From Paenibacillus sp. sptzw28 (GTDB taxonomy: Bacteria; Bacillota; Bacilli; Paenibacillales; Paenibacillaceae), in assembly GCF_019550795.1 (NCBI RefSeq), contig NZ_CP080545.1, forward strand, positions 4,870,001 to 4,934,000: a stretch of 64,000 nucleotides of DNA, given 5' to 3'. The notes under the pieces were generated by a model. That model made no database searches. It was not told the DNA's origin and worked only from the letters and a program-made list of their open reading frames with translations. Each line of letters begins with the position of its first letter. Position 1 is the stretch's first letter. Shown here one piece after another: positions 43,891 through 52,342 of this stretch. The position numbers were made by a program, and so were the translations under genes.

Positions 43891-44550
43891 TTATTTGTTT
43901 AAAACAAACACTTTGACATATTGGTATCCGAACTGACGCGCCTTTTTCTGCGATTGCGGCAAGAATATATCAATCCTGTCGCCTTTAATCGCGCTCCCCA
44001 TATCGGTTGCGACCGCTATCATGCCTCCAACCGGTAACCCGTCATGGTTATACCCGGTAATATAAACTTTGCTGCCCATCGGTATCCGCTTGGGGTCAAC
44101 CGCGATCGTGCCAAGCTTTAATGGGTTCCCGAAATAATCGACCGGTCCCCAGCCATTCTCTGAGGCCGCTGCGGTATAAGCGCTCGCTTTGGCTTGAATG
44201 ACGTCCGAATAGCTGTACGAACGCCCCTTCACCTGCACGATATCGTTGCCCTCGGCTTTACCGCCCGCTGATTTCTTGATCTTAACTGCCGACTGGCCGG
44301 AATCATTCTTTGCCTTAATAGGAGCGCCCGGTATAACGATGGAGAGGCCTTTGTAAATATTGAGCGGATCCACCTTCGGGTTGGCTTTCATCAATCGTTC
44401 AAGCTGGACGCCGAAGCGTTTGGATAATTTCCAGAACGTGTCGTTGTCGGACGCTTTATACGCCGCGGCGGCATGTGCCGGACTGGCGTTAATGAGAATA
44501 GCAATGCTAAGCGCGGCTGCTGCTGCGCCCTTTTTCCAATTTTTAAACAA
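43891..44550 (-). CDS. LysM and 3D-domain cell-wall protein
   Basis: This 219-residue secreted protein has a signal peptide, one LysM domain (residues about 32-78, SDNDTFWKLSKRFGVQ to GLSIVIPG) and a C-terminal 3D domain in which the DP, D and D of IAVDPKRIPMG, VATDMGSAIKG and DRIDIF mark the barrel active site. Such RpfB/YuiC-like proteins cleave peptidoglycan. The TTG start at 44550 follows AAGGAGG at 8 bases; the longer frame begins inside the leader. Upstream is a c-di-AMP riboswitch on the same strand. Confidence 0.92.
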   Translation of the reverse strand: MFKNWKKGAAAAALSIAILINASPAHAAAAYKASDNDTFWKLSKRFGVQLERLMKANPKVDPLNIYKGLSIVIPGAPIKAKNDSGQSAVKIKKSAGGKAEGNDIVQVKGRSYSYSDVIQAKASAYTAAASENGWGPVDYFGNPLKLGTIAVDPKRIPMGSKVYITGYNHDGLPVGGMIAVATDMGSAIKGDRIDIFLPQSQKKARQFGYQYVKVFVLNK

Positions 44551-44684
44551 CGTTTCTTCCTCCTTTTTATTTACGGACCCCCGCTCTGCCGGTGTGACCA
44601 TTTTTGGCAGGAGCAGGCTCCGTCATCGCCAAACGAACTACCGCTTCGATATGAAAAAATTGCGGTTGATGACGCCCGTTTATG

Positions 44685-44868
44685 CATGCGGCCTACGAGG
44701 TTAGTTGTCGGATTCGGATTGAGGAGATCAACCCTACGCCTTGCGGATTGGCCGCGCAGCGATTCACCCCGAGCGTGAGATCATCCCATTGAATGATCTT
44801 CCGCAGGAAATACTCGCTTGTACTTCCTGAAAGTCCCCCGTACGATTAGTTTCGGCTCGCGTAAGAGA
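44685..44868 (-). promoter_or_regulatory. c-di-AMP riboswitch (ydaO/yuaA class)
   Basis: Minus-strand reading gives GAGCCGAAACTAATCGTACG and GGGGGAC, later CTCGGGGTGAATCGC, then GTAGGGTTGATCTCC and finally TCCGAATCCGACAACTAACC followed by TCGTAGGC. These are the conserved parts of ydaO/yuaA RNAs, in order. It stands about 140 bases before the LysM-3D start. c-di-AMP binding normally turns expression off. The expression platform is not clear: no T-run hairpin follows. Confidence 0.92.
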
Positions 44869-45013
44869 ATATCACATCATGCCCTGTATTGAAACCGGTA
44901 AATACGACCAGCCCACTTATTTACAACGTACAAATGCCGTTTTCGGGGCGAATATAATGTCACTAAAATATGAGCGTACTATGTTTTTCGTTATTCGGGA
45001 GGTGGTTCAAACC
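44869..45013. other. intergenic region between riboswitch promoter side and guanylyltransferase gene
   Basis: A TATAAT at 44954-44959 could be a -10 for the plus-strand gene, but no -35 of quality is seen. No other feature is visible. Confidence 0.3.
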
Positions 45014-46027
45014 ATGAATGTGGTTATTATGGCAGGCGGCAAGGGTACCAGATTCTGGCCGCGAAGCGTCGACTCAATGCCAAAGCAATTTTTGCCCTTT
45101 CACTCCGAACGGACTTTGATTCAGGAGACGGTTAGCCGCTTTCGCAAAATTGTCTCGAGCTCCCGGTTGTATATAATAGCACCCGCCCGCTATCTGCCGC
45201 TCCTGGAAGAACAGCTTCCGGAATTCACGCAGGACCAGCTTATATTGGAGCCGGAGCAAAAGGATACGGCAGCCTGCATTGCTCTTGCCGCGTTTCGGTT
45301 CCAGCAAAGGGGAGACGACGAGCCGGCGATATTCGTGCCTTCGGATCAGTATATAGCGGAGGAGGAGCCGTTCCTTGCAGCCGTGAGACGTGCCGCGGAA
45401 ATGGCGAAGAGGCCCGGTGCGATCGTAACGCTCGGGATCGAGCCTACCCGCCCGGAAACCGGATTCGGTTATATGAAGACAAAGGAGCCCGCAGCCGGTG
45501 AAGACCTGCCCGATAGCGTTCTCCCTGTTCTTCGCTTCATGGAGAAGCCGACAGCAGAGCGTGCCGAGAAGCTCATTCGCGAACCCGGCACTTACTGGAA
45601 CAGCGGTATTTTTGTTTGCAAACCCTCAACTCTTGCCCGCCGAATGGAGCAATTCCAGCCGGCGATATGGAACAGCCTTATTGAGCACCCGCTCGATGTA
45701 TCGGCGGCCTATGCCCTTATGCCGCGGCTTTCCATTGATTTTGCCGTCATGGAACGGGCCGAATCGATGTACTGTATACCGGTACAATGCGGCTGGGACG
45801 ATATTGGTTCGTGGGCGGTGCTCGGCCGCCACTGGACGCCGGATGCCAATGGGAATGTGAGTAAAGGCAGCGTAACGCTCACGGAAGCAAGCGGTAATAC
45901 GGTCTTTATTGCCGATAAGCATGCACTGATAATAGGTGTGCATGACCTTATTATCGTATCGACGCCTTCCGGTCTGCTTGTGTGCCCGAAAACAGAAGAA
46001 TTCCGGCTGAGAATGTGGTTAAAGTAA
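45014..46027 (+). CDS. mannose-1-phosphate guanylyltransferase
   Basis: This 337-residue nucleotidyltransferase makes GDP-mannose from GTP and mannose-1-phosphate. The N-terminal MAGGKGTRFWPRS loop (residues 6-18) binds GTP, FMEKP near residue 178 is the sugar-phosphate lysine motif, and IPVQCGWDDIGSW is the C-terminal conserved block. It is the short form without the isomerase domain. GGGAGGTGG precedes ATG 45014. It is likely used for cell-surface glycans. Confidence 0.93.
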   Translation: MNVVIMAGGKGTRFWPRSVDSMPKQFLPFHSERTLIQETVSRFRKIVSSSRLYIIAPARYLPLLEEQLPEFTQDQLILEPEQKDTAACIALAAFRFQQRGDDEPAIFVPSDQYIAEEEPFLAAVRRAAEMAKRPGAIVTLGIEPTRPETGFGYMKTKEPAAGEDLPDSVLPVLRFMEKPTAERAEKLIREPGTYWNSGIFVCKPSTLARRMEQFQPAIWNSLIEHPLDVSAAYALMPRLSIDFAVMERAESMYCIPVQCGWDDIGSWAVLGRHWTPDANGNVSKGSVTLTEASGNTVFIADKHALIIGVHDLIIVSTPSGLLVCPKTEEFRLRMWLK

Positions 46028-46035
46028 GCTGTCTC

Positions 46036-47475
46036 TCACGAGGAAACACAGATCGGAAGCTCGACCGTTGCAGTTGTTCCACGTCCCGGTTCACTTGCAA
46101 AACGAATCGTACCATGGTGGGCCTCGATAATACGAAAGCAAATCATTAGACCAAGTCCCGTGCCGGTGCTTTTTGTAGAGTAAAAAGGACCGCCTAACAG
46201 ATCAAGCTGCTCTTTTGGTATACCGACGCCTTGATCTTCAATCCGAATCAATACGGAATCCTCGGTGTTGCGCATTAAAAAAACCGTCAGATTACCGCCG
46301 TCCGGCATCGCTTCGATAGCATTTTTCATCAGGTTTATAAATACTTGTTTCAATTGGTGTTCGTCGCAATAAACCGAAGGAACATCAGAATCGAAGTTTG
46401 TTGTCATTCTCACGTTATTCATGATGGCCTGCGGCTCCAGGAGAGTCGTAACGCTGTCGAAAATTTTGGCCAAATCATGTACCGCGTACTGTTTCGCCTG
46501 CGGCTTCGCAAGCGCCATAAATTCCTGGACAATCGTATTGATCCTGTCGAGCTCCGTCAGCATAATATCGAAATACTCGTGATTGTGATTCACTTTGGAT
46601 TTCAGAAATTGCGTAAAGCCTTTAAGCGAAGTAAGCGGATTACGGATTTCATGAGCTATACCCGCCGCCATTTGACCGACGACGGACAGCTTTTCCGAGC
46701 GGATCAACGCTTCCTCTTCCTTCTTTCTTTGAGTCAAATCGTGGTAGACGCTTTGGATCACAAAGGGTCTTCCCTGAAAATCATGGATCCGTATACTCGA
46801 AACCTCAACATCGATCACGCGGCCATCCAATCCAAGAAGCTTGCTTTCGGTAAAATCGAGCGGTTCATCCGATACGTATACTCTGCTGAAGCGTTCCTTG
46901 GTGATTTCCCGATAATCGGGGTGAATAAGACTCATATAAGGCCGGGAGAAAAGCTGCTCCTTGTTCGAGACGCCAAAAAGCTTTAAACCCGCAAGATTAA
47001 CATATAAAATTTTCTCGCCGTCGTGGACGACGATAGGCTCAGGCAAATATCTTATCAAGCGCTGATAGCGTAGATCATTCTCGCGAAGCATCTGATCGGC
47101 CAATATTGAAGCTGTTACATCGAGGAAGGTTCCCATTAGTATTGACTTTTCTTTATGTGTAACAGGGAAAGCCTTCGCCTCGCAGAACACAATCGAATTA
47201 TCTTTTTTGACAACTCTTAACCATTTGTTGATTGTTATTTTTTCGTTATTCAACCTCTTTTTAATTGTTTCCTCAAAAAACGAAAAATCGCGGTAATAAA
47301 TGATATCCTTCGGATCCATATGAAGCAGTTCTTCCTCGGTGTATCCCAAGGTGTCTGCAATATACTTGTTGACAAATATGAATCGGCCTTCCTCTATAAG
47401 AAAAAATCCAATTCGCGACTCCTCTGCAATACAGTGAAAATATTCGGCAAATATCGATTTGTAGTCTTGGTTCAT
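46036..47475 (-). CDS. PAS-domain sensor histidine kinase (sporulation-kinase type)
   Basis: This 479-residue cytosolic kinase has no membrane helix. Two PAS domains (about residues 10-125 and 135-255) are followed by HisKA with phospho-acceptor His in AHEIRNPLTSLKGF, and an HATPase_c domain with N, G1 (EDQGVGIP) and G2 (STGTGLGLMI) boxes. Architecture resembles KinA/KinE kinases feeding Spo0F, but no regulator is adjacent, so it is an orphan. GGGGGATGAG precedes ATG 47475. Confidence 0.88.
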   Translation of the reverse strand: MNQDYKSIFAEYFHCIAEESRIGFFLIEEGRFIFVNKYIADTLGYTEEELLHMDPKDIIYYRDFSFFEETIKKRLNNEKITINKWLRVVKKDNSIVFCEAKAFPVTHKEKSILMGTFLDVTASILADQMLRENDLRYQRLIRYLPEPIVVHDGEKILYVNLAGLKLFGVSNKEQLFSRPYMSLIHPDYREITKERFSRVYVSDEPLDFTESKLLGLDGRVIDVEVSSIRIHDFQGRPFVIQSVYHDLTQRKKEEEALIRSEKLSVVGQMAAGIAHEIRNPLTSLKGFTQFLKSKVNHNHEYFDIMLTELDRINTIVQEFMALAKPQAKQYAVHDLAKIFDSVTTLLEPQAIMNNVRMTTNFDSDVPSVYCDEHQLKQVFINLMKNAIEAMPDGGNLTVFLMRNTEDSVLIRIEDQGVGIPKEQLDLLGGPFYSTKSTGTGLGLMICFRIIEAHHGTIRFASEPGRGTTATVELPICVSS

Positions 47476-47609
47476 CGTCAGTACTCATCCCCCGGTTGGA
47501 AAATGCATTAACTATAAATTCGATATGTTTTGCCAATAACCTTTGTGTAAAAGACAAGTTTCAACATCTTTCACCTACAAACCTTCATCCACAAACCGTT
47601 GGGAACCGT

Positions 47610-48242
47610 TTACCGGATGCTTTGCTGTATACCGGCAACAAATATCCGTATACCGTCATAATAGATCGGCAGCGTCCGTTCCAGTAAAGCGGCGGTCGGC
47701 TCTTCACTGCCGATATAAGTGTTCACATACCCCTGCATGTAGTAAAAAAGCATTCTTCCATGATTAAGAGCTTTAGCCGGATCGACTCGGGCTGCACCGT
47801 CGCCGACGGCGTCACTCAGCGCATCATTAAGATGACCGAACAATCTGTTGCGGATTTGGTTCACTTCAAGAACAGGCTCCTTCTCATCGATCCTGACGGC
47901 TCCGGGTGTAATCAGGACGTGATAAAAGCTCCCTTTCGTAAGGCAAAATACAGCAAACTCACGGCAGACGGCAAGCAGCCTATCAATTTGCGAAGCTGAA
48001 GGATCCGCCATCCTCCCGAGCATCGCGGCTTCCATTTCCTTTAACGGCGGTATCGCGATTTGCTGCAGCAGATCTTCCTTGTTCTTGAAATACAAATAGA
48101 TGGCTGTGTGCGAACAGCCCGCCGCTTTAGCTATCTCGCGCATCGTTACGGCAGCGAATCCCTTGTCTGCGAAAAGTGCAGCGGCAGCACTGCGAATGCC
48201 CGCCTTCATCTCTTCCGTCAACTGCTTTCGCCTTGTTGTCAT
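47610..48242 (-). CDS. TetR/AcrR-family regulator
   Basis: This 210-residue repressor has an N-terminal helix-turn-helix (VTMREIAKAAGCSHTAIYLY at about 32-51) and a ligand-binding C-terminal half. It is preceded by an operator-containing promoter at 48266-48309, so it is probably autoregulated. Neighbours do not reveal its target. GGGAAGG precedes the ATG. Ligand unknown. Confidence 0.9.
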   Translation of the reverse strand: MTTRRKQLTEEMKAGIRSAAAALFADKGFAAVTMREIAKAAGCSHTAIYLYFKNKEDLLQQIAIPPLKEMEAAMLGRMADPSASQIDRLLAVCREFAVFCLTKGSFYHVLITPGAVRIDEKEPVLEVNQIRNRLFGHLNDALSDAVGDGAARVDPAKALNHGRMLFYYMQGYVNTYIGSEEPTAALLERTLPIYYDGIRIFVAGIQQSIR

Positions 48243-48265
48243 TCATTACACAACCTTCCCAAGAG

Positions 48266-48309
48266 TATAACCGTTGGTTATATTTTAACATTGGTTATAC
48301 TGATGTCAA
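48266..48309 (-). promoter_or_regulatory. TetR promoter with operator palindrome
   Basis: TTGACA (48304-48309) and TAAAAT (48282-48287) are spaced by 16 bases. TATAACC-GTT-GGTTATA at 48266-48282 is a perfect 17-bp palindrome touching the -10, and a second half-site TTGGTTATAC lies inside the spacer. The layout fits autorepression. Confidence 0.75.
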
Positions 48310-48332
48310 ACCTCCGCTTCCCTAGAGAACGC

Positions 48333-48358
48333 AAAAAAAGCAGCCATGTCGGCTGCTT
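48333..48358 (-). terminator. rho-independent terminator for CAP-protein gene
   Basis: AGCAGCC/GGCTGCT stem with seven T on the minus strand, 13 bases past the stop. Confidence 0.85.
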
Positions 48359-48370
48359 TCGTACGGGGTA

Positions 48371-49048
48371 TTAGGACGTAAATTCTTGCACCCATTCGCC
48401 GTTGTAGTAAGCAACGCCGATTTTATTGAAATTAGGGCTCAGGATGTTGGCACGGTGACCGGGGCTGTTCATCCAGGCCGTCATAACTTCTTGCGGTGTG
48501 CGCTGCCCTTTGGCAATGTTTTCGCCAGCATACGAATATTGAACTCCGTAGGCACGCATCATATCAAATGGCGAGCCGTAGGTGGGCGAATTATGATCGA
48601 AATAATTTTTATTGTACATATCTTTTGCTTTATCCAATGCTACTTTCGTAAGCAGCGCGTCGGATTTCAGCGCCGAGAGTCCTGCTTTGGCGCGCTCCTG
48701 GTTAACAAGCGTTACAACCTGTGCTGCAAAATTGCTTTGAGTTACCGTGCCTGCCCCGCCGCCTGCAGCGGTTCCGGTGCCGCTCTGAAGCGGAACACGA
48801 ACGGTCATGCCGGGCCAGATAATGTTCGGATTATATAGGGAAGGATTTGCCGCGAGCAGTTTGCTGAGGCTAATGCCGTAGCGCTGCGCAATTTTATACA
48901 TCGTGTCGTGATAGGCTACCTTGTAAGTAGCGTAGGTGGTATTCATGGAGGCTGCATCCGCCTTTTGCATGGCTGCTCCTCCGCCCAGTACGATCAATCC
49001 TGCTGCGAGTACACTAGCGATTCCTACTCGAATTGGCTGCATCTTCAT
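48371..49048 (-). CDS. LysM-CAP domain secreted protein (YkwD-like)
   Basis: This 225-residue protein has a signal peptide ending in ADA (about residue 32), a LysM domain (YKVAYHDTMYKIAQRYGISL at 42-61 and onward) and a C-terminal CAP (SCP) domain from about 105. CAP blocks VNQERAKAGLSAL, FDHNSPTYGSPFDMM and YAGENIAKG are intact. CAP proteins of Bacillales are wall-bound with poorly known function. GGGGG precedes ATG 49048. Confidence 0.92.
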   Translation of the reverse strand: MKMQPIRVGIASVLAAGLIVLGGGAAMQKADAASMNTTYATYKVAYHDTMYKIAQRYGISLSKLLAANPSLYNPNIIWPGMTVRVPLQSGTGTAAGGGAGTVTQSNFAAQVVTLVNQERAKAGLSALKSDALLTKVALDKAKDMYNKNYFDHNSPTYGSPFDMMRAYGVQYSYAGENIAKGQRTPQEVMTAWMNSPGHRANILSPNFNKIGVAYYNGEWVQEFTS

Positions 49049-49148
49049 GAAAAAAATTCCCCCTTAACGGTTGGTGGATTGCCGGTTTCCCTGACGCCAC
49101 CCATGTTAACATAGGGGAATTCATAATTCATGCCTCAAAATATGGAAT

Positions 49149-49841
49149 CTATGTGGGCCGCTGTCCGCTCGCTTTGCGCAGTTCGTTGGCGAGACGATGA
49201 ATTTCCCTGCGTTCATCCGCTGATTTTGCCGCCGCATACGCAGGCTGCAGCCAGGTCGAAATAATCTTGTTCGCATCCTCCGGCTTCACCTTGATCGCCT
49301 CCTTCGACTCGACAAGATTGACAAACCAGGACTTCCCGATCGTGCTCCCCGGACAGGATTTACCGGGCTGCATTTCGCGATGAAACCGGATGTCCGAAGG
49401 CAGCAGGTTCCATAAATCGAGTATCGCCCGAGTCAAGCGGGCAGCAGTGTCAAGCTGAGGCGCCTCAAGCTTTTCTCCGCCGATATCAAAGTTGCCGATC
49501 ATCTCGAACATGAAAGGATGGACACCGTCATTATCTGCATCGTTGAAGCCGGTTGAAGATGCCGGGGGCTGCAGCAAGGAACGACCCGTCCAGATATATC
49601 CGTCAGGGTCAACCGTCGCATGTTGTGCGATATCACTCCAGCCCATTTCCATGACATGAAAGCGCCACATGATTTGAATGATGCGTTCTTTGTCGGTAGC
49701 CGTGCGATAATCGGCAATTGTCGGCTTCCATGTGGCATGCACATGAACCTGGGAGAAGTTAACGAGACCGGTAAATGTCCCAAGCAACTCCACATACTGC
49801 TCTAGAGTATATCTGTCAAACGACTTGCGCTGAATCGGCAT
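49149..49841 (-). CDS. N-acetylmuramoyl-L-alanine amidase-like protein
   Basis: This 230-residue protein resembles PGRP/AmiD-type amidases: VHVHATWKP near 34 with a zinc-binding His, FHVMEMGWSDIAQHATVDPDG at about 61-81, and FEMIGNFDIGG. FHREMQPGKSCPGSTIGKSW carries the second His and the Cys that act as zinc ligands. There is no signal peptide, so it may be released by lysis or act in the spore or phage-like way. GGGAG lies 8 bases before ATG 49841. Confidence 0.85.
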   Translation of the reverse strand: MPIQRKSFDRYTLEQYVELLGTFTGLVNFSQVHVHATWKPTIADYRTATDKERIIQIMWRFHVMEMGWSDIAQHATVDPDGYIWTGRSLLQPPASSTGFNDADNDGVHPFMFEMIGNFDIGGEKLEAPQLDTAARLTRAILDLWNLLPSDIRFHREMQPGKSCPGSTIGKSWFVNLVESKEAIKVKPEDANKIISTWLQPAYAAAKSADERREIHRLANELRKASGQRPT

Positions 49842-49959
49842 GTCCATCACTCCCATCCGCATCAAGCTGCTATTAATATATGCGAAATCCAGTGGATTCG
49901 ACCGATGAATCAGCCCTGTTCAGCAGCCTCTATGACGCCATAATGTTCCCTGCCGCGCA

Positions 49960-51108
49960 TTACCATTCCGTCACTGAGCCGTCGTTATTGCGCCACACAG
50001 GATTCCGCCAGCGATGACCTGCCTCCGAGAGCTTCCTGACATGCTCCTCATTAATATCTATCCCAAGCCCCGGAGCGGACAGCCGCTCGACGAAGCCGTC
50101 TTTATAGTGAAATACAGTCCCGTCCGTCAAGTAGTCGAGCAGATCGGAGCCTACATTATAATGAATGCCAAGGCTTTGCTCCTGTATGAATGCATTCGGC
50201 GTGCAAAAATCCAACTGCAGCGACGCCGCCAGAGCAATTGGCCCCAGCGGACAGTGCGGCGCGACGGCAACGTCATAGGCTTCGGCCATCGCCGCTATTT
50301 TGCGCACTTCCCATATCCCCCCTGCGTGACTGAGATCCGGCTGAATAATGTCGGCCCAGCCTTCTGACAGCAGCTGCTTGAAGCCCCACCTCGTGTACAT
50401 CCGCTCGCCAGTTGCAATAGGAACCGCCGTTATGCGTGCGATTTCGCGGAGCGCCTCGTTATTTTCCGGCAGTACCGGCTCTTCGATGAACATCGGCTTG
50501 AACGGTTCCATCTCCTTGATCAGCGCTTTAGCCATCGCTTTGTGGACGCGTCCGTGAAAATCGATGCCGATTCCGATACCGTAGCCGACGGCTTCGCGAA
50601 CTCTTGCCAGATTTTCCACGGCTTGCTCCACCTTGAGCGCTGAGTCGATCCATTCGAACTCCGCCGTTCCGTTCATCTTGAGCGCCGTATACCCTGCCGC
50701 AACCTGGGCTGTCGCGGAAGCCGCAACCTCCGAGGGCTTGTCTCCCCCGATCCAGGCATAGACTCGCATTTTGTCGCGCACCGGTCCGCCAAGCAGCTCA
50801 TAAACAGGAACGCCAAGCCGTTTACCTTTAATGTCCCATAATGCTTGCTCGATGCCCGAAATCGCGCTGGTCAGAATCGGTCCGCCCCGGTAAAAGCCTC
50901 CCCGGTACAGCACCTGCCACAAATCCTCGATATTCCCGGCATTCCTGCCGATCAGATAATCGCTCATCTCGTTGACGGCGGCCATTACCGTGTCCGCCTT
51001 GCCTTCAACAATCGGTTCTCCCCAGCCAACCAACCCGTCATCCGTCGTGATTTTCAGAAACAGCCACCGTGGCGCCACTTTAAACAGCTCCATCGATTTA
51101 ATTTTCAT
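49960..51108 (-). CDS. D-galactonate dehydratase (enolase superfamily)
   Basis: This 382-residue mandelate-racemase-group enzyme converts D-galactonate to 2-dehydro-3-deoxygalactonate. Metal ligands lie in IGIDFHGRVHK (Asp), FIEEPV (Glu) and IATGERMYT (Glu); the catalytic His is in VAPHCPLGPIALAAS. The typical lid LYRGGFYRGGPI is present. ATG 51108 lies 9 bases after GAAGGG; 51117 is too close to it. The GH42 beta-galactosidase is 2 kb away, suggesting sugar catabolism, but no other DeLey-Doudoroff gene is near. Confidence 0.92.
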   Translation of the reverse strand: MKIKSMELFKVAPRWLFLKITTDDGLVGWGEPIVEGKADTVMAAVNEMSDYLIGRNAGNIEDLWQVLYRGGFYRGGPILTSAISGIEQALWDIKGKRLGVPVYELLGGPVRDKMRVYAWIGGDKPSEVAASATAQVAAGYTALKMNGTAEFEWIDSALKVEQAVENLARVREAVGYGIGIGIDFHGRVHKAMAKALIKEMEPFKPMFIEEPVLPENNEALREIARITAVPIATGERMYTRWGFKQLLSEGWADIIQPDLSHAGGIWEVRKIAAMAEAYDVAVAPHCPLGPIALAASLQLDFCTPNAFIQEQSLGIHYNVGSDLLDYLTDGTVFHYKDGFVERLSAPGLGIDINEEHVRKLSEAGHRWRNPVWRNNDGSVTEW

Positions 51109-51134
51109 GTTTTTCATCCCTTCGAAATGGATAG

Positions 51135-52292
51135 CTACAGAAAATCGTCGTAAGTGAAATCCAGGCTGTCGGCTTTCTTCAAATTACAGTCGGCACATGC
51201 GCACACGCAGTTGTCGGGGGAGGACAACCCGCCCTTGGATTTGGGCATCACATGATCGATCGTGTCCCCAAAACGACCGCAATACCGGCAGATATAGTTG
51301 TCCCGTTGAAGAACAAGCAGTCGAAAGTCGCTCTTCGAATAAAGTTTATGAATAAGACCGGGATTAATGATGCCCGCGGCTCCTTCATTAACCATGCGAA
51401 CCGCCATTTCCAGCGGAATTTCCGTTGACCAGCGTCTGCTTGTGTCTCTGCGGCCGCGGAGCCTGATCATGCCGCTCCCCCTGTCGTTCAAGACAGAGGC
51501 ATCATAGGTGAACGGTCCTTTAAACGGCATGATCCGTTTATCCGCAGGCCGTTTCCGTACTCCCTCGCCCGGCGGGTGCTGCACAGAAGTTGTGTGCGCT
51601 TTCGCTCTGTCTTTATGCTGTTTCCGCCGGCGGCGTTTGCGCTTACGCTTGGGCCTTGGAATGTCTGTTCCATTGTCAGGATGCACCGGTCTAATCAAGT
51701 CCATCGAAGATACCGTTTGTGAGCCGGCCGAAGGATGGCCTTCGGTCTCCGGCACCGTTTGCAAACGTGACTCCCCGGTAGCCGCGAACCCGGCTTGAGT
51801 ATCGGCCTGGGTGGTGAGGACTGGATTCTGCTCGTCCCTGCCCGACGCGGCCGGTCCTTCTTTGTGGTTCGCCTCGTTGTCCCCATGCCGGTTTTTAACC
51901 GACCTGCTCCTGCCGCGGCGGCGTCTCTTGCGCTTTCTCTGCGGCTTCTTCCCATCATCAAGCCGCTGCATTGCAGGCATCGTCCCAGCTTCTTGCGCAT
52001 CTGCATCCGCACTAGCTTCATTATTAGCGTCAGCGGCAGCGTCCGAAACCGGAGAAACTCCCATCAGCAAGGCTTTACGCTTCGGTTTGGCTTCACTTCC
52101 CGGCTTGGCGGCCTGCATCGCTTCCTCCCCGCTTAAAGGGGCCACGGGAACCGCTTCTCCGCGCGCCGCTTCTCGCTGCCGCTTGCGCGTGCAGGATCGG
52201 CACGTTCCACGCCGGCCTGTGCTCCCGGACCGTTTGGTATAAGCGGAAAGCGGCTTCTCCCTGCCGCAAACCGCGCATTTTTTCACATTCAT
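51135..52292 (-). CDS. HNH endonuclease with N-terminal zinc finger and basic tracts
   Basis: This 385-residue protein has an N-terminal CxxC pair (CAVC and CRSC, residues 7-34) forming a small zinc finger. A long unstructured middle contains two Arg/Lys tracts, KRKRRRRGRSRS near 121 and KRKRKRRRRKQHK near 216. The C-terminal HNH domain reads DNYICRYCGRFGDTIDHVMP, then KSKGGLSSPDNCVCACADCN with four Cys and the His of DHV. The basic tracts may bind nucleic acid. HNH proteins of this type are found in many Bacillales with no assigned task. It starts at ATG 52292. Confidence 0.85.
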   Translation of the reverse strand: MNVKKCAVCGREKPLSAYTKRSGSTGRRGTCRSCTRKRQREAARGEAVPVAPLSGEEAMQAAKPGSEAKPKRKALLMGVSPVSDAAADANNEASADADAQEAGTMPAMQRLDDGKKPQRKRKRRRRGRSRSVKNRHGDNEANHKEGPAASGRDEQNPVLTTQADTQAGFAATGESRLQTVPETEGHPSAGSQTVSSMDLIRPVHPDNGTDIPRPKRKRKRRRRKQHKDRAKAHTTSVQHPPGEGVRKRPADKRIMPFKGPFTYDASVLNDRGSGMIRLRGRRDTSRRWSTEIPLEMAVRMVNEGAAGIINPGLIHKLYSKSDFRLLVLQRDNYICRYCGRFGDTIDHVMPKSKGGLSSPDNCVCACADCNLKKADSLDFTYDDFL

Positions 52293-52342
52293 TATTATCC
52301 TTCGCTCCGTTCATCTGCAATAGGCCCTGCGTCTTATTCGTG

